From DAOUEO01 sp963763495 (lineage in GTDB: Bacteria; Chloroflexota; Dehalococcoidia; DSTF01; JALHUB01), in assembly GCA_963763495.1 (NCBI GenBank), contig CAVXOY010000016.1, forward strand, positions 120,741 to 184,740: a stretch of DNA of 64,000 nucleotides, given 5' to 3'. Of this stretch, positions 1 through 9,288 are shown piece after piece. Under the pieces are notes generated by a model. That model was not told the origin of the DNA, made no database searches, and saw nothing but the letters and a program-made list of their open reading frames with translations. The translations under genes and the position numbers were made by a program. The first letter of the stretch is position 1; each line of letters starts with the position of its first letter.

Positions 1-196
1 TCCCTGCTGCATCAAGCACGTCAATACATAGCATCGGCAGCAGCGGCACAGTTTCTCCCTAGGGCTTTTCACCTATTCCCGCAGTCATTCGCCCCGAAAG
101 GCCGAATGAATCCAGAGATATAAGGGATTCACCTAGTCCTGGAGCATGATGAGCAGTCGATACGTCAAGAGAGCAGCAGAGTAAGGAGGCTTTGCT
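1..196. other. Left-edge stretch without a recognised gene
   Basis: No open frame with protein-like content was seen before the TTG start at 197. The only clear signal is an AAGGAGG ribosome binding site at 183-189, seven bases before that start. Confidence 0.5.
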
Positions 197-2572
197 TTGT
201 CCTCCCCTATCTTCTCTTCTACCGAAGCGGTGCTTGCCCACGGCAGGGAGCGTTCAGACCAGCGCTTCGCGGAAACAGTACATCCCATTAGTACTGGAGG
301 AGCATCGCGGCCAGCGATATCGGCACGCGCAGTGACCTATGTCGTCGCCGCGCTGGCATTCATCTTCATACTGGCCGGCGGTACGTCTTGGTGGAGCGTC
401 GCCGAGATGTACGGCAACCGCTTCGAGGGGCACAGCGCCCGCGGGCCCCATGAGGACTATGTGGTGTTCTACACAGCGGGCCGGCTGGTAAGAGAAGGCC
501 AGGGCGACATCCTGTACGACGTGAACACCATCGCTCACGAAGAGGTCGAGACGATGGGGCGCTCGGTAGGAGGGACCGGCGTCCTCGCCTACTTCAACCC
601 GCCGTTCGTGGCCGCCGCTTTCGCGCCTTTGTCCTGGCTGCCCATCGAGATCGCCACCGTGATCATCGGCATCGCTGCCACCGGACTGGCGGTAGCTGCG
701 ACTTTCGCCTTACAGCGGCTACTGGGGCTGAAGGACCGTTTGCAGCGGCTCCTCCTCTGGCTGGGGTTCCTATCTTTGAACTCGGTGCCGTGGGTAGTCC
801 TGCACGGCCAGCTCTCGCTGCTACTGATGCTGGGCTGGCTATCCTTCATCGTCTTGCAGATGAAGGGCCGGGAGACCCTGTCGGGAGCGGCCCTGGCGCT
901 TCTGCTGGTGAAGCCCCAGATGGCGATACTGCCCCTCGTTCTTCTGCTCTGGAAGCGACGCTGGCGGACGCTGGCGACTTTCGCGACGGTGGCCTGGGTA
1001 CTAGCGATGGTGTCGATATCGGTCTCAGGGCCGAGAGTGCTCATCGATTATCCGCGCTTCCTCCTTGATAGCGCAGGTTGGGAGAACAAGTGGGGCATAA
1101 CACCGGGCAGCATGTTCGGCTGGAACGGCTTCCTTGCCCGGCTGCTGGAGAACAACAGCCCTGCCCATTTGATGCTGACGTGGACACTATCGGGGGTGAC
1201 GGCAGTAGCAGCGCTGGCGGCGTTCAGAGGCCCCTGGACACCCACAAGGCCGCGCTTCCTCCTGCAGTGCGGCGGCCTGCTGACGGCGGCGCTGCTCACG
1301 AACCCGCACCTCTACATGCAGGACCTGTCGCTGCTGGCGCTGGCGGTTGCGCTGGGGCTCGCGTACGCGCTGCGCACAAACCAGAAGGTCATTCTCTGGA
1401 TAGGGCTGGGAATCGGGATATGGCTGGCTCAGCTCTGGGGCCTGTGGATCCTCGACAACGAAGGGGTGAATATCCTCACGCCGGTGATGGCCTTCACGCT
1501 GATCACACTCCTCGTCACCCAGCGAGCGCGAGAGACGGCCGAGAGCAGGGAGCCCATCCCACAAACCGCGGCTATCCCGGACGACGTCTCGCCCGCCCCC
1601 CGCCAGGAGGGAATCGGCATCTTCTATGTTCTTCAGGGCGTCTACGTGGCCTTCATCGTCGCTTTCTCCGTGGCCCGCGGCTCGTTCTTGATGCCTGACG
1701 TTATCTTCCTCCTGCTGGTGATGGGCTTCGTGTGGGGCAAGCAGCGCGTTCGGTTCGTCCGTGACTTCGCTCCCTTCGTCCTCCTGCTGCTTTCTTATGA
1801 TGCGATGCGCGGAATCGCCGACAACCTGGCGAACACCGTGCACATCGGCTACCCGATTACCCTGGAGCGGTTGCTCTTCTTCGGTCACGTGCCCACGCAG
1901 GAGCTTCAGCAGCGGTTCGCCGATCAGTGGACGGTACATTGGTATGACTCTCTGGCAGCGTTGATCCACGCGATTCATTTCGTGGTGCCGTTGCTGTTTG
2001 CGGCGCTCATCTGGCAGCACCGGCGCGAGCAGTACTGGCGCTTCATCATTGCCCTTCTGCTCGTGTCCTACGCCGGGTTCGTCACCTTCATGTTGCTGCC
2101 GACGGCGCCCCCCTGGTGGGCCGGGATCCACGGCTACCTAGACGGCGTGAGGATCGTGCATCTGTCGCCGCACACGGCCTTCCTCTACGACAAGCTAAAT
2201 CCAAACCAGGTCGCCGCTATGCCCTCGCTGCACGCGGCCTATCCGTGGCTTTTCTTCTTGTTCGCGCGACGGCTCTGGGGCAGACGGGGATGGCCCGTGA
2301 TCGTGTATCCCTTCGCGGTCTTCTTGTCCAGCATATATCTGGGCCACCATTACGCCGTGGATATCATCGGCGGCGTCACCTATGCCAGCGTGGTCTACTA
2401 TCTCGTTTGCGGGCCGGTCGGCGAGTATCTAGCAGCGAGAAAGTGGTCATTCGCCTGGCGCCGCCTGCCTCGACTGAGCGGTTTGGGGAGCCCAATCCCA
2501 AACGCTCTCTCCTTCACCAACACAGACGATCTCAAGGGCACGGAAGTCGCCAACAAGACAGGGAGGACCAGT
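197..2572 (+). CDS. Bifunctional GT87 glycosyltransferase / PAP2 phosphatase-like membrane protein
   Basis: This is a large polytopic membrane protein that probably moves sugars onto or off polyprenyl-phosphate or inositol lipids. TTG start, with AAGGAGG seven bases upstream. Residues about 45-440 look like the GT87 (DUF2029) family of polyprenol-phosphate mannosyltransferases, with many hydrophobic segments. A polar linker follows, then a PAP2_3/Aur1-like domain at about 470-760. Its hallmarks are visible as MPSLHAAYPW and YLGHHYAVDIIGG, which carry the two catalytic histidines and the aspartate. GT87-PAP2 fusions are known in Actinobacteria. No stop separates this protein from the next one. 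The end at 2572 is placed because a new GGGAGG and an ATG follow in the same frame. A true three-part fusion, or a lost stop, cannot be excluded. Confidence 0.7.
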
Positions 2573-5180
2573 ATGAAGAAGCAGGGCAGGGATCGAGAGC
2601 CAGCACCCAGACTCTGGGCCAGGGCAGGGAGACTGCGAGAGCGGTTCCTGGCTGAACGATGGTATCTTGCCCTGTTCTTGGTTCTCATAGCCCTGGCGGC
2701 GGTGCTGCGCTTCTGGGACTTGGGGTCGCGGACCTTCCACGGCGACGAGGCGATTCATGCCGGCTTCTCCTGGCAACTGGCCGACGGCCGCGGCTACATC
2801 CACAATCCCCTGACCCACGGGCCCTTCCAGTTCTTCGGTACAGCGCTCGTCTTTCTTCTGTTCGGTGATAGCGACTACACGGCGCGGGTGCTGCCTGCCC
2901 TATTCGGCGCCGCTATGGTGGCCCTACCGTTCTTCTTGCGGGGGTACTTGGGCCGAGCAGGCTCCCTCATCGCAGCGCTGCTCATTGCGGTCTCGCCGAC
3001 GCTGCTCTATTTCAGCCGCTTCGCTCGCGAGGACATCTACATCGCCTTCTTTACGCTGGCCTTGGTGATCTGCGTGTGGCGATATCTGGCTCAGGGGGGC
3101 AGGCTTTTCCTCTACTTCATAGCAGGGCTGCTGGCCTTGAGCTTCGCTACTAAGGAGGTGGCCTTCATCGTCGTGGCGATGATGCTGGTCTATCTCGACC
3201 TGCTAGTCGCACGGGAGCTGGCTGCCCAGATGGGGCTATCCTCCCTATCCGGTTGGTTCCCTGAGAGAGGCAAAGGCGAGGAAAAAACCGCGTCGGACAA
3301 CCCCTACGCTGTTCTGGGTGTAGGAGAACACGCCTCGATGAAGACGGTGCGGCGCGCCTACAAGAAGTTGACACGCGCACACCGAAATGATGAGGAACGG
3401 CGACGCATCGAGGAGGCGTACAGGACGCTATCAAGCGCACGCTCGCAGGACGCACCGTCAGAGCAAGACGTTGAGGAAGCCCAGGGAGCGTCAGTCAGTT
3501 GGCAGCGGCGGGTTCTCACCTATGGCGCGCTTGTACTGACATCCTGGCTGATCGTCGTCTTCTGGCCGATAGTCCGCTCGCTGCGACAGCGGCTGGGGTT
3601 ACGCGTCTTCCCGCGGGCGGGAGACATCCTAGTACTGGTGGGATGCCTGTCGCTGCCGCTGTTCGCGGCGGCCGTAGAGAAGCTGCCCCTCGTCGGCGAT
3701 AGAGGCTACGACGTGAGCGAGGAGGTGCTGGTCATGCGCATCACCGTCCTCAGCCTCATGGCCGCCGCCTTCGCCGCCGGCTTCTTGTGGCGCTGGCGCG
3801 TATGGATGGTATGCTCCGCCATCTTCTATACCGTCTTCATCCTTCTTTTCACGTCATTCTTCAGCAACCCCAACGGTTTCTGGACCGGCATGTGGGGTTC
3901 TCTCGACTACTGGCTGGGACAACAGCACGTCCAGTTGGGGAATCAGCCCGGGTACTACTACTTCATGCTTCTGCCGGTGTATGAGTTCTTGCCGCTCGCC
4001 TTCGCTCTCGGCGCCGCAGCCGTGTGCGTCCTGCGAGGGGAGATCCGCCACAAGGCGATCACCTTGGGGGCGCTGGCGGCGGTCATTCTGCTGGCGCTAG
4101 TCGGCGAGAGTCATGCCGCTCATCGGGCCCTACCGGACGCAGCTCGGCTTCGTCACATTGATCGGGGCGATGCTGATGCTGCCAATGGCGGCCCTGACCC
4201 GCCTCCTCTTCTTCTGGACGCTGTCGGCCCTGTTCGCTTTCACGCTGGCGGGGGAGAAGATGCCCTGGCTCAACGTGCACATCGCCCTACCGCTGTCGAT
4301 ACTGGCGGGACGGACGCTCGGCGACCTCGTCGCCGGCATGGAGATGCGGATAGAGATGCCGCCACTCCGAAAATGGGCACCACTCGCTGCGGCGATCAGC
4401 ACGGCGGCTCTGGCTGTTATCGCCTTCTTCGTCGCGGGCTCGACAGAGTTGGGCACGATCGTCGGATGGGCGTTTGTTCTGACCGCAGTTGCAGCGGTGT
4501 GTTGGTTGGGGTACACACGCAGTCCTCAGACAGCGATGCGAGCGGGCGCACTGGCCGTAGCCGCCGTGATGCTGGTAGTGACAGCGCGGGCGGGCATCCT
4601 GGCGAGTTGGGGCCACCCCAATCTGCTGCAGGACGCGAACATGCTGGCGTCGAGAGACCGGGGCGATACACCAGTGGAGCTTCTCACATATGTGCAGCCG
4701 TCACCGGACATCCCGGTGATACGGGACACGATCGATCAGGTGGCGGCAGCCTCGGGACAGGGCGTGCACTTGCCCATCGTGATCGATGCCAAAGACGACT
4801 TCAACTGGCCTTGGGCCTGGTATCTGCGCAAGTACGAGAACATCTCCTTCATAGATACGGATGACCAGTTCCAGCCACCAGCGGGCAGCGTTGTATTGGT
4901 GAGCTGGCGCAACCACACGGACGTCGAAATCGATCCCGCTCTGTTCGCTGAGGGTATCCGCTACCATCACCGCTGGTGGTTCCCGGAGGACTACCGCGGC
5001 CTGAGCTCGGCGCAGGTGATGGGAGAGCTATTCGACCCCGGGGCATGGGATAATTGGCGGGACTACTTCATCGACCGCAAGCTGTCGAGCGGGTTGCCCG
5101 CCCTGGACGCCGTGGCCTATTTCCCGCGTAGCGATCGGGTCAGCGAAGTTCTGGCGGCTTCCATCCACAAGGAGCAGTAG
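2573..5180 (+). CDS. Agl23-like (TIGR03663) membrane protein with inserted degenerate J-domain; frame break near 4098-4113
   Basis: Resembles the TIGR03663 family (flippase-activity-associated Agl23), a GT39/GT83-like group of polytopic proteins tied to surface glycosylation. ATG 2573 has GGGAGG six bases upstream. Near the N-terminus is the GDEAIHAGF loop of the family, followed by FSRFARED. The conserved GEKMPWLNVH stretch lies near 4245-4290, after the frame break. Between membrane segments, at 3296-3438, sits a short J-domain-like unit (NPYAVLGVGEHAS, AYKKLTRAHRND, EEAYRTL) lacking the HPD motif. The reading frame shifts between 4098 and 4113; coding resumes at MPLIGPYRTQLGF and runs to 5180. 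The last 200 residues form a soluble C-terminal part. It is in frame with the upstream GT87-PAP2 sequence. Confidence 0.7.
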
Positions 5181-5299
5181 CCAGGACACCCCCTTGAGGC
5201 AGAGAACCAACAGGTAACCGAAAGAAGCGCCCCGCGAATAAAGAGGTTGCTGTTTCGGGCGCCATGTCTCTGCGACGGTTCTGGCGAAGAGGCCTATTG

Positions 5300-5914
5300 C
5301 TAGGTCAGCGCGGAGACTTCGGCGAGACCACGGCGGAAGGCTTTGATGTTTGCGTCAAGCCTTTCGCGGGAGAGGCTCTCCGCTAGCTCCGTCTCGAACG
5401 CCTCCGGGCCGACGGGTAGCAGCCCCGTTCCGACGAGGGTACCCATCATGACGATGTTGGCGAGGATAGGCGCGCCCATTTCCAAAGCGATGTCGGTGGC
5501 GTTGACGAGCCAGGCTTTCTTGGATAGCTGTTGGAGCACGCTGCCGATCTGCTCCGGCGTGGGGTATTGTCCCTCACCGCTGCTCACTACCGGCGGGAAG
5601 ATGGGGCGCGAGTTGCTGATCACGACCACCTCAGGATTGCCGTACTGGGCGAGCACCCGCATCGTCTCCAGGGGTTCCAGACCGAGGACGATATCAGCCT
5701 GTCCCTGAGCGATCAGAGGGCCGTACTGTTTCTCGCGCGAGACGCGGAGATGGCTCATCACCGCGCCACCGCGTTGGGAGGCGCCGTAGGTCTCACCGAT
5801 GGTGGCGTGATAGCCACTTCGAACGAGCGCCTTGCCCGCAAGCTGCGACATGAGAACGTTGCCCTGGCCACCGACGCCCGTGATGATTATGTTAAGCGGG
5901 TCTTTGTCCTTCAT
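5300..5914 (-). CDS. iorB: Indolepyruvate:ferredoxin oxidoreductase beta subunit
   Basis: The 204-residue small subunit of the archaeal/bacterial 2-oxoacid:ferredoxin oxidoreductase that converts aryl pyruvates to aryl acetyl-CoA, or works in reverse. It shows the family start NIIITGVGGQGNVLMSQLAG and the ETYGASQRGGAVMSHLR segment of the pyruvate/ketoisovalerate oxidoreductase gamma domain. Start chosen at ATG 5914, two bases after the iorA stop, with GAGAGG upstream inside the iorA end. This tight spacing implies translational coupling with iorA. A longer frame open to 6076 only overlaps iorA in another frame and has no family match. Confidence 0.9.
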   Translation of the reverse strand: MKDKDPLNIIITGVGGQGNVLMSQLAGKALVRSGYHATIGETYGASQRGGAVMSHLRVSREKQYGPLIAQGQADIVLGLEPLETMRVLAQYGNPEVVVISNSRPIFPPVVSSGEGQYPTPEQIGSVLQQLSKKAWLVNATDIALEMGAPILANIVMMGTLVGTGLLPVGPEAFETELAESLSRERLDANIKAFRRGLAEVSALT

Positions 5915-5916
5915 AG

Positions 5917-7836
5917 TCAGCCAGCCTCTCTGATGATCGCCCCGCCGGGACAGATGTCGGCGCAGACGCCGCAGCCGGCGCAGATGACCTCGTCTATCTT
6001 GGCGACGCCGTTGGCGACGTCCCAGATGAGGCCGGGGCACTGAAAGACGCGGGTGCACATGCGGGCACAGCCGCAATTCTCACCGATACACCTCTCGGCA
6101 TCCACGTGCATTCGATAGGCCGGCTTTTCTCGCCGGCCCCTGACCAGCGCGCACTCTCTCCGAGAGATCAGCACCCGCACTCCTCCCTCGTCCTGGATGA
6201 GGTCGAGCAGCTTCTCAGTGGTGGCCTTCAGATCGAAGGGGTCAGTGATCTCCACCCTGACGCCGAGGGCGCGGCAGACCGTGGCGATATCGATAGCCGT
6301 CGCCACTTCTCCGGTGGCAGTGGCGCCTGTGCCGGGATGGGGTTGGAAACCGGTCATGGCTGTAGCACTGTTGTCGAGGACCAACAGCGTGAAGTTGGCC
6401 CGGTTGTAGATGCCGCTGATGAGGGCCGGGATCGTGGCATGGAAGAAGGTGGAGTCGCCGCAAGCCGCGACTACGGGCTGCTGGAACCCGAACTCACTTA
6501 GCTTGCCGAAGCCACAGGCCATGCCGGTAGCGGAGCCCATCGCCTGGGCGGTCTTGAGCTGCCAGAAGCCGGTGGGACCGAGGGCCATGGTATAGCAGCC
6601 AATGTCGCCGGTGACGAAGCCGCCCCGTCCATCCAGTTTCAGGGCATTCTTGACAGACCAGAAGGTGGCGCGGTGAGGGCAACCGGCGCAGAAGCCGACC
6701 ATTCGGGGATGGGTGAAGAAACCGGTAAGCCCCAGCGCCTTCTGAGCGTAGTCGGCGTCAACGGGGACATACGCTTTCTCCAGGATACGGCTGATGGCGC
6801 TGGTTACGATGTCCGGGTTGATTTCGCCGGCGAGAGGGATGTGGCCGCTGCGCTTGCCAAAGAAGGTGATGGGGCCGACTGCCGCGGGATCCTCGCCAAC
6901 GAGTTCCTTCAGGCTGCTCTCCAGGAAGGGGTCGATCTCCTCCACAACGAGCACCTTCTCGGTGCGGTTGAGGTGCTGCCGGACCAGCTTCTCCGGCAGG
7001 GGCCAGGTGGTGCCGAGCTTGAGGATGCCGACCGTTCCCTCCACGTCGAGGGCCTTGACCGCCTCCAGGGAATAGAACCAGCCGCTGCCGCAGGTGACGA
7101 TCAGGAGATCGGGCTCTTCGGGGCCCTCGTACCAGTTGAAAGGCGAGTCCTCGAATATCTCCCGCGCTCTGTCCATCTTCTGATGAGCAAGGCCGTGCTT
7201 CAGGGGAGGCGGAAGAGACGTGTACTGCAGCGGTATCACAGCTTCGAACTTGGCCTGACGGTTGGGCGGCAGCCGCTCTCCTATCCGGACATCGCCGCGG
7301 GCGTGGGAGGTACGGGTTACGCCTCTCAGGAGGCAGATGGTCTTCAGCTTCTCCGACAGCTCGAAGGCCCACGTGGTCATGTCCTTCTCTTCCTGGAAGG
7401 TCGCCGGTTCAAGCAGGGGGAGGCAGGCCCACTTGGCGACGGGACGGGAATCCTCTTCCTCCGTGCTGGAGAGCGCGCCGGGGTCGTCGCAGGTGACGAG
7501 GACCAGCCCGGCGTTCGTCCCTGTCATTGCGAGGCCCATCAGGAAGTCGAGGACAACGTTGAGGCCGTTTTGCTTCATGGCGACGATGGAGCGCACGCCG
7601 GCGAAGGAAGCGGCCGTTGCGGCCTCGAGGGCCACCTTCTCGTTCACCGACCATTCGACGTAGATGCCGGCGTCTTTGGCCACTTCCGCGAGGGTGCCGA
7701 TGATCTCGGAGGAGGGGTTCCCGGGATAGGCGCTGGCAAAGCCGATGCCCGCCTCCAGAGCCCCTCTGGCGATCCCCTCATTGCCCATCAGCAGTTGGGT
7801 GGTACCCGATTCGAATGTCGCGACGTTTGCCATCAT
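5917..7836 (-). CDS. iorA: Indolepyruvate:ferredoxin oxidoreductase alpha subunit
   Basis: Thiamine-diphosphate and Fe-S large subunit, about 640 residues, near the usual IorA length. Order of domains: PFOR-type pyruvate-binding region (residues about 5-180), transketolase C-like region (about 240-340), TPP-binding domain (about 370-530; GDIGCYTMALGP, GDSTFFH and LDNSATAMTGFQPHPG are classic), then a C-terminal pair of [4Fe-4S] motifs (CIGENCGCARMC and CAGCGVCADICP). Start at ATG 7836 preferred over 7848 because GGGAG lies at the right distance for the later ATG. It sits between an FrhB-like gene and iorB, all on the minus strand. The enzyme is cytoplasmic and ferredoxin-linked, which fits an anaerobic amino-acid or aromatic-acid metabolism. 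Confidence 0.93.
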   Translation of the reverse strand: MMANVATFESGTTQLLMGNEGIARGALEAGIGFASAYPGNPSSEIIGTLAEVAKDAGIYVEWSVNEKVALEAATAASFAGVRSIVAMKQNGLNVVLDFLMGLAMTGTNAGLVLVTCDDPGALSSTEEEDSRPVAKWACLPLLEPATFQEEKDMTTWAFELSEKLKTICLLRGVTRTSHARGDVRIGERLPPNRQAKFEAVIPLQYTSLPPPLKHGLAHQKMDRAREIFEDSPFNWYEGPEEPDLLIVTCGSGWFYSLEAVKALDVEGTVGILKLGTTWPLPEKLVRQHLNRTEKVLVVEEIDPFLESSLKELVGEDPAAVGPITFFGKRSGHIPLAGEINPDIVTSAISRILEKAYVPVDADYAQKALGLTGFFTHPRMVGFCAGCPHRATFWSVKNALKLDGRGGFVTGDIGCYTMALGPTGFWQLKTAQAMGSATGMACGFGKLSEFGFQQPVVAACGDSTFFHATIPALISGIYNRANFTLLVLDNSATAMTGFQPHPGTGATATGEVATAIDIATVCRALGVRVEITDPFDLKATTEKLLDLIQDEGGVRVLISRRECALVRGRREKPAYRMHVDAERCIGENCGCARMCTRVFQCPGLIWDVANGVAKIDEVICAGCGVCADICPGGAIIREAG

Positions 7837-7881
7837 AACTACTCCCATGCTTGCGCAGTTATGGAGAGCCAGCGGGCGCTG

Positions 7882-9000
7882 CTATTCCGACAGCATCTTC
7901 TTGCGCGTGTCACCGTTCAAACTCAAGTAGATCAAATCGTCCTCGCTGCCGCTCATTTCGACGATGTTGGCCAGCGCCCTTCTTCTCTTGCCAAGGGACG
8001 CGCCTTTGAGATGATTCAGGTTCTCTTCAGGGAGAACGTCCACTTCTATGACACCGGCGGCACGGGCGGCATCCACAAGCTGCTTGCCGCGATCGCTTCT
8101 GACGATGAGGGTGTTCCAGCCGTCGACTCCCTCAGCGGCGCCGACGGAGATGTCGGCAAACTCCGCCGTCATGTCGAGGCAGATGGTGCAGGCCGGCCGG
8201 ATGAACTGACGGATGTCGTCGAGGGGGAAGGAGACGCTGCGGGAATCAAGAAAGACCTGAAAGACGTTGGCCGGCGGCGGCGGGATGTCGAACTTGGATA
8301 TCTCGCCGAGAGGCACTTTCTCGCCGAGGAAACGAGCTAGCTCCTGATAGCGAAGAGCCCAGGTACAGAACAGGCCGATAACGAGGCCCAGCTTGTCGAT
8401 GTTGTTCCGGTTCTCCAGGGGTGAGGCCCGCATCTTGGCGAGAGCGATGGCCTGGCAGGGCGTGGCGACCACGCCGACCTTTCGGATGTCTTCGTTGCGG
8501 GCATGGCGGTTGAAGGCCGCCAAAGTAGGCGCGGCGACGTAGCTGGAACGGGCGCAGCCCAGCACCTGGGCCGCGTCGCGCGCCAGAGTCCCCTCAGGGA
8601 GCATGTCCTGCCCGCTGGCCGTGAGCACAGCGGAATCGATGAGTCCGCTCTCGATGGCAAACGATGCGAGGGCAGTCACGGTGCCGCCGTACTGGGCCCG
8701 CGAGCGGACGCTGTCGCTGGCGGCGCGGGCCATGATTACGTCTTTGACCGTGCCGATCGGGCTGGCGTCGTAGGGAGCGCTGAATACGGACTGGCTTACG
8801 GCATCGAGGTCGGTAGCAGTGCGAGGGCAGAAGGCATAGCAGCGCCCCTGGTCAACGTTGCAGTCGTCGAGAGCGACGACCCGGCCCTTGTGGGCGACCA
8901 AGTAGGGGCACATGCCGACACAGGCGCCGCAGAGGCTACAGATATCGCGGTCGATCACTTCGGCCCGGAGCTGCTGGCAACCTTTGATCTCGGGACTCAT
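7882..9000 (-). CDS. FrhB/FdhB-family Fe-S flavoprotein (F420-hydrogenase beta-like)
   Basis: A 372-residue protein of the coenzyme F420 hydrogenase/dehydrogenase beta-subunit family. The N-terminus has a complete CSLCGACVGMCP ferredoxin motif and a second cysteine set (CNVDQGRCYAFCP). The FrhB_FdhB N- and C-terminal domains follow, with VATPCQAIA and CTICLDMTAEFADISVG visible. Members pass electrons between Fe-S clusters, FAD and F420, or act as reductases. GGGAGGAGGAG lies directly before the ATG. It is first in the frhB-like-iorA-iorB run behind the promoter at 9090-9118. An inferred role is re-oxidising the ferredoxin reduced by IorAB. Whether it uses F420, NAD or another acceptor cannot be told from sequence. 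Confidence 0.85.
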   Translation of the reverse strand: MSPEIKGCQQLRAEVIDRDICSLCGACVGMCPYLVAHKGRVVALDDCNVDQGRCYAFCPRTATDLDAVSQSVFSAPYDASPIGTVKDVIMARAASDSVRSRAQYGGTVTALASFAIESGLIDSAVLTASGQDMLPEGTLARDAAQVLGCARSSYVAAPTLAAFNRHARNEDIRKVGVVATPCQAIALAKMRASPLENRNNIDKLGLVIGLFCTWALRYQELARFLGEKVPLGEISKFDIPPPPANVFQVFLDSRSVSFPLDDIRQFIRPACTICLDMTAEFADISVGAAEGVDGWNTLIVRSDRGKQLVDAARAAGVIEVDVLPEENLNHLKGASLGKRRRALANIVEMSGSEDDLIYLSLNGDTRKKMLSE

Positions 9001-9089
9001 CTCCTCCTCCCTTCAGGGAAAGGACGAAGGGCATTCGCGATTGGTATGCGTCGCCTCAGCCGCCTATATCCAAAGTAGTTACATTCTAA

Positions 9090-9118
9090 ATTGTACCATG
9101 CCAACCTGGGCCCGCCAA
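9090..9118 (-). promoter_or_regulatory. Sigma70-type promoter of the frhB-like-iorAB operon
   Basis: On the minus strand TTGGCG (9118-9113) and TACAAT (9095-9090) are separated by 17 bases, with a TG one base before the -10. The expected start of transcription leaves a leader of about 80 bases before the ATG at 9000. The rest of 9001-9288 shows no gene. Confidence 0.65.
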
Positions 9119-9288
9119 CCACAGGGCCACGCGTTCCCGCACGCCCTTTCGGCTGCATGCAGAGGTCAGACCCAGTAAGGGATGATGATAGCACCTAGGG
9201 AGATGCAAGCAATAGCGGCAGGGTATCGTCAATGCCGGACGGAGCAGGATAGCTCAGACATGCTGCCTGTTGGGCAAGTTGCCTGCCA

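Noticed and set aside
5181..5299. Imperfect hairpin between the convergent Agl23-like and iorB genes
   Set aside because: GCGCCCCGC and CGGGCGC pair only partly with a long loop and no T-run; not reported as a terminator.
6673..8340. A 555-codon open frame antisense to iorA and the FrhB-like gene
   Set aside because: It mirrors real coding genes in a GC-rich region, has no family motif, and lacks a ribosome binding site.
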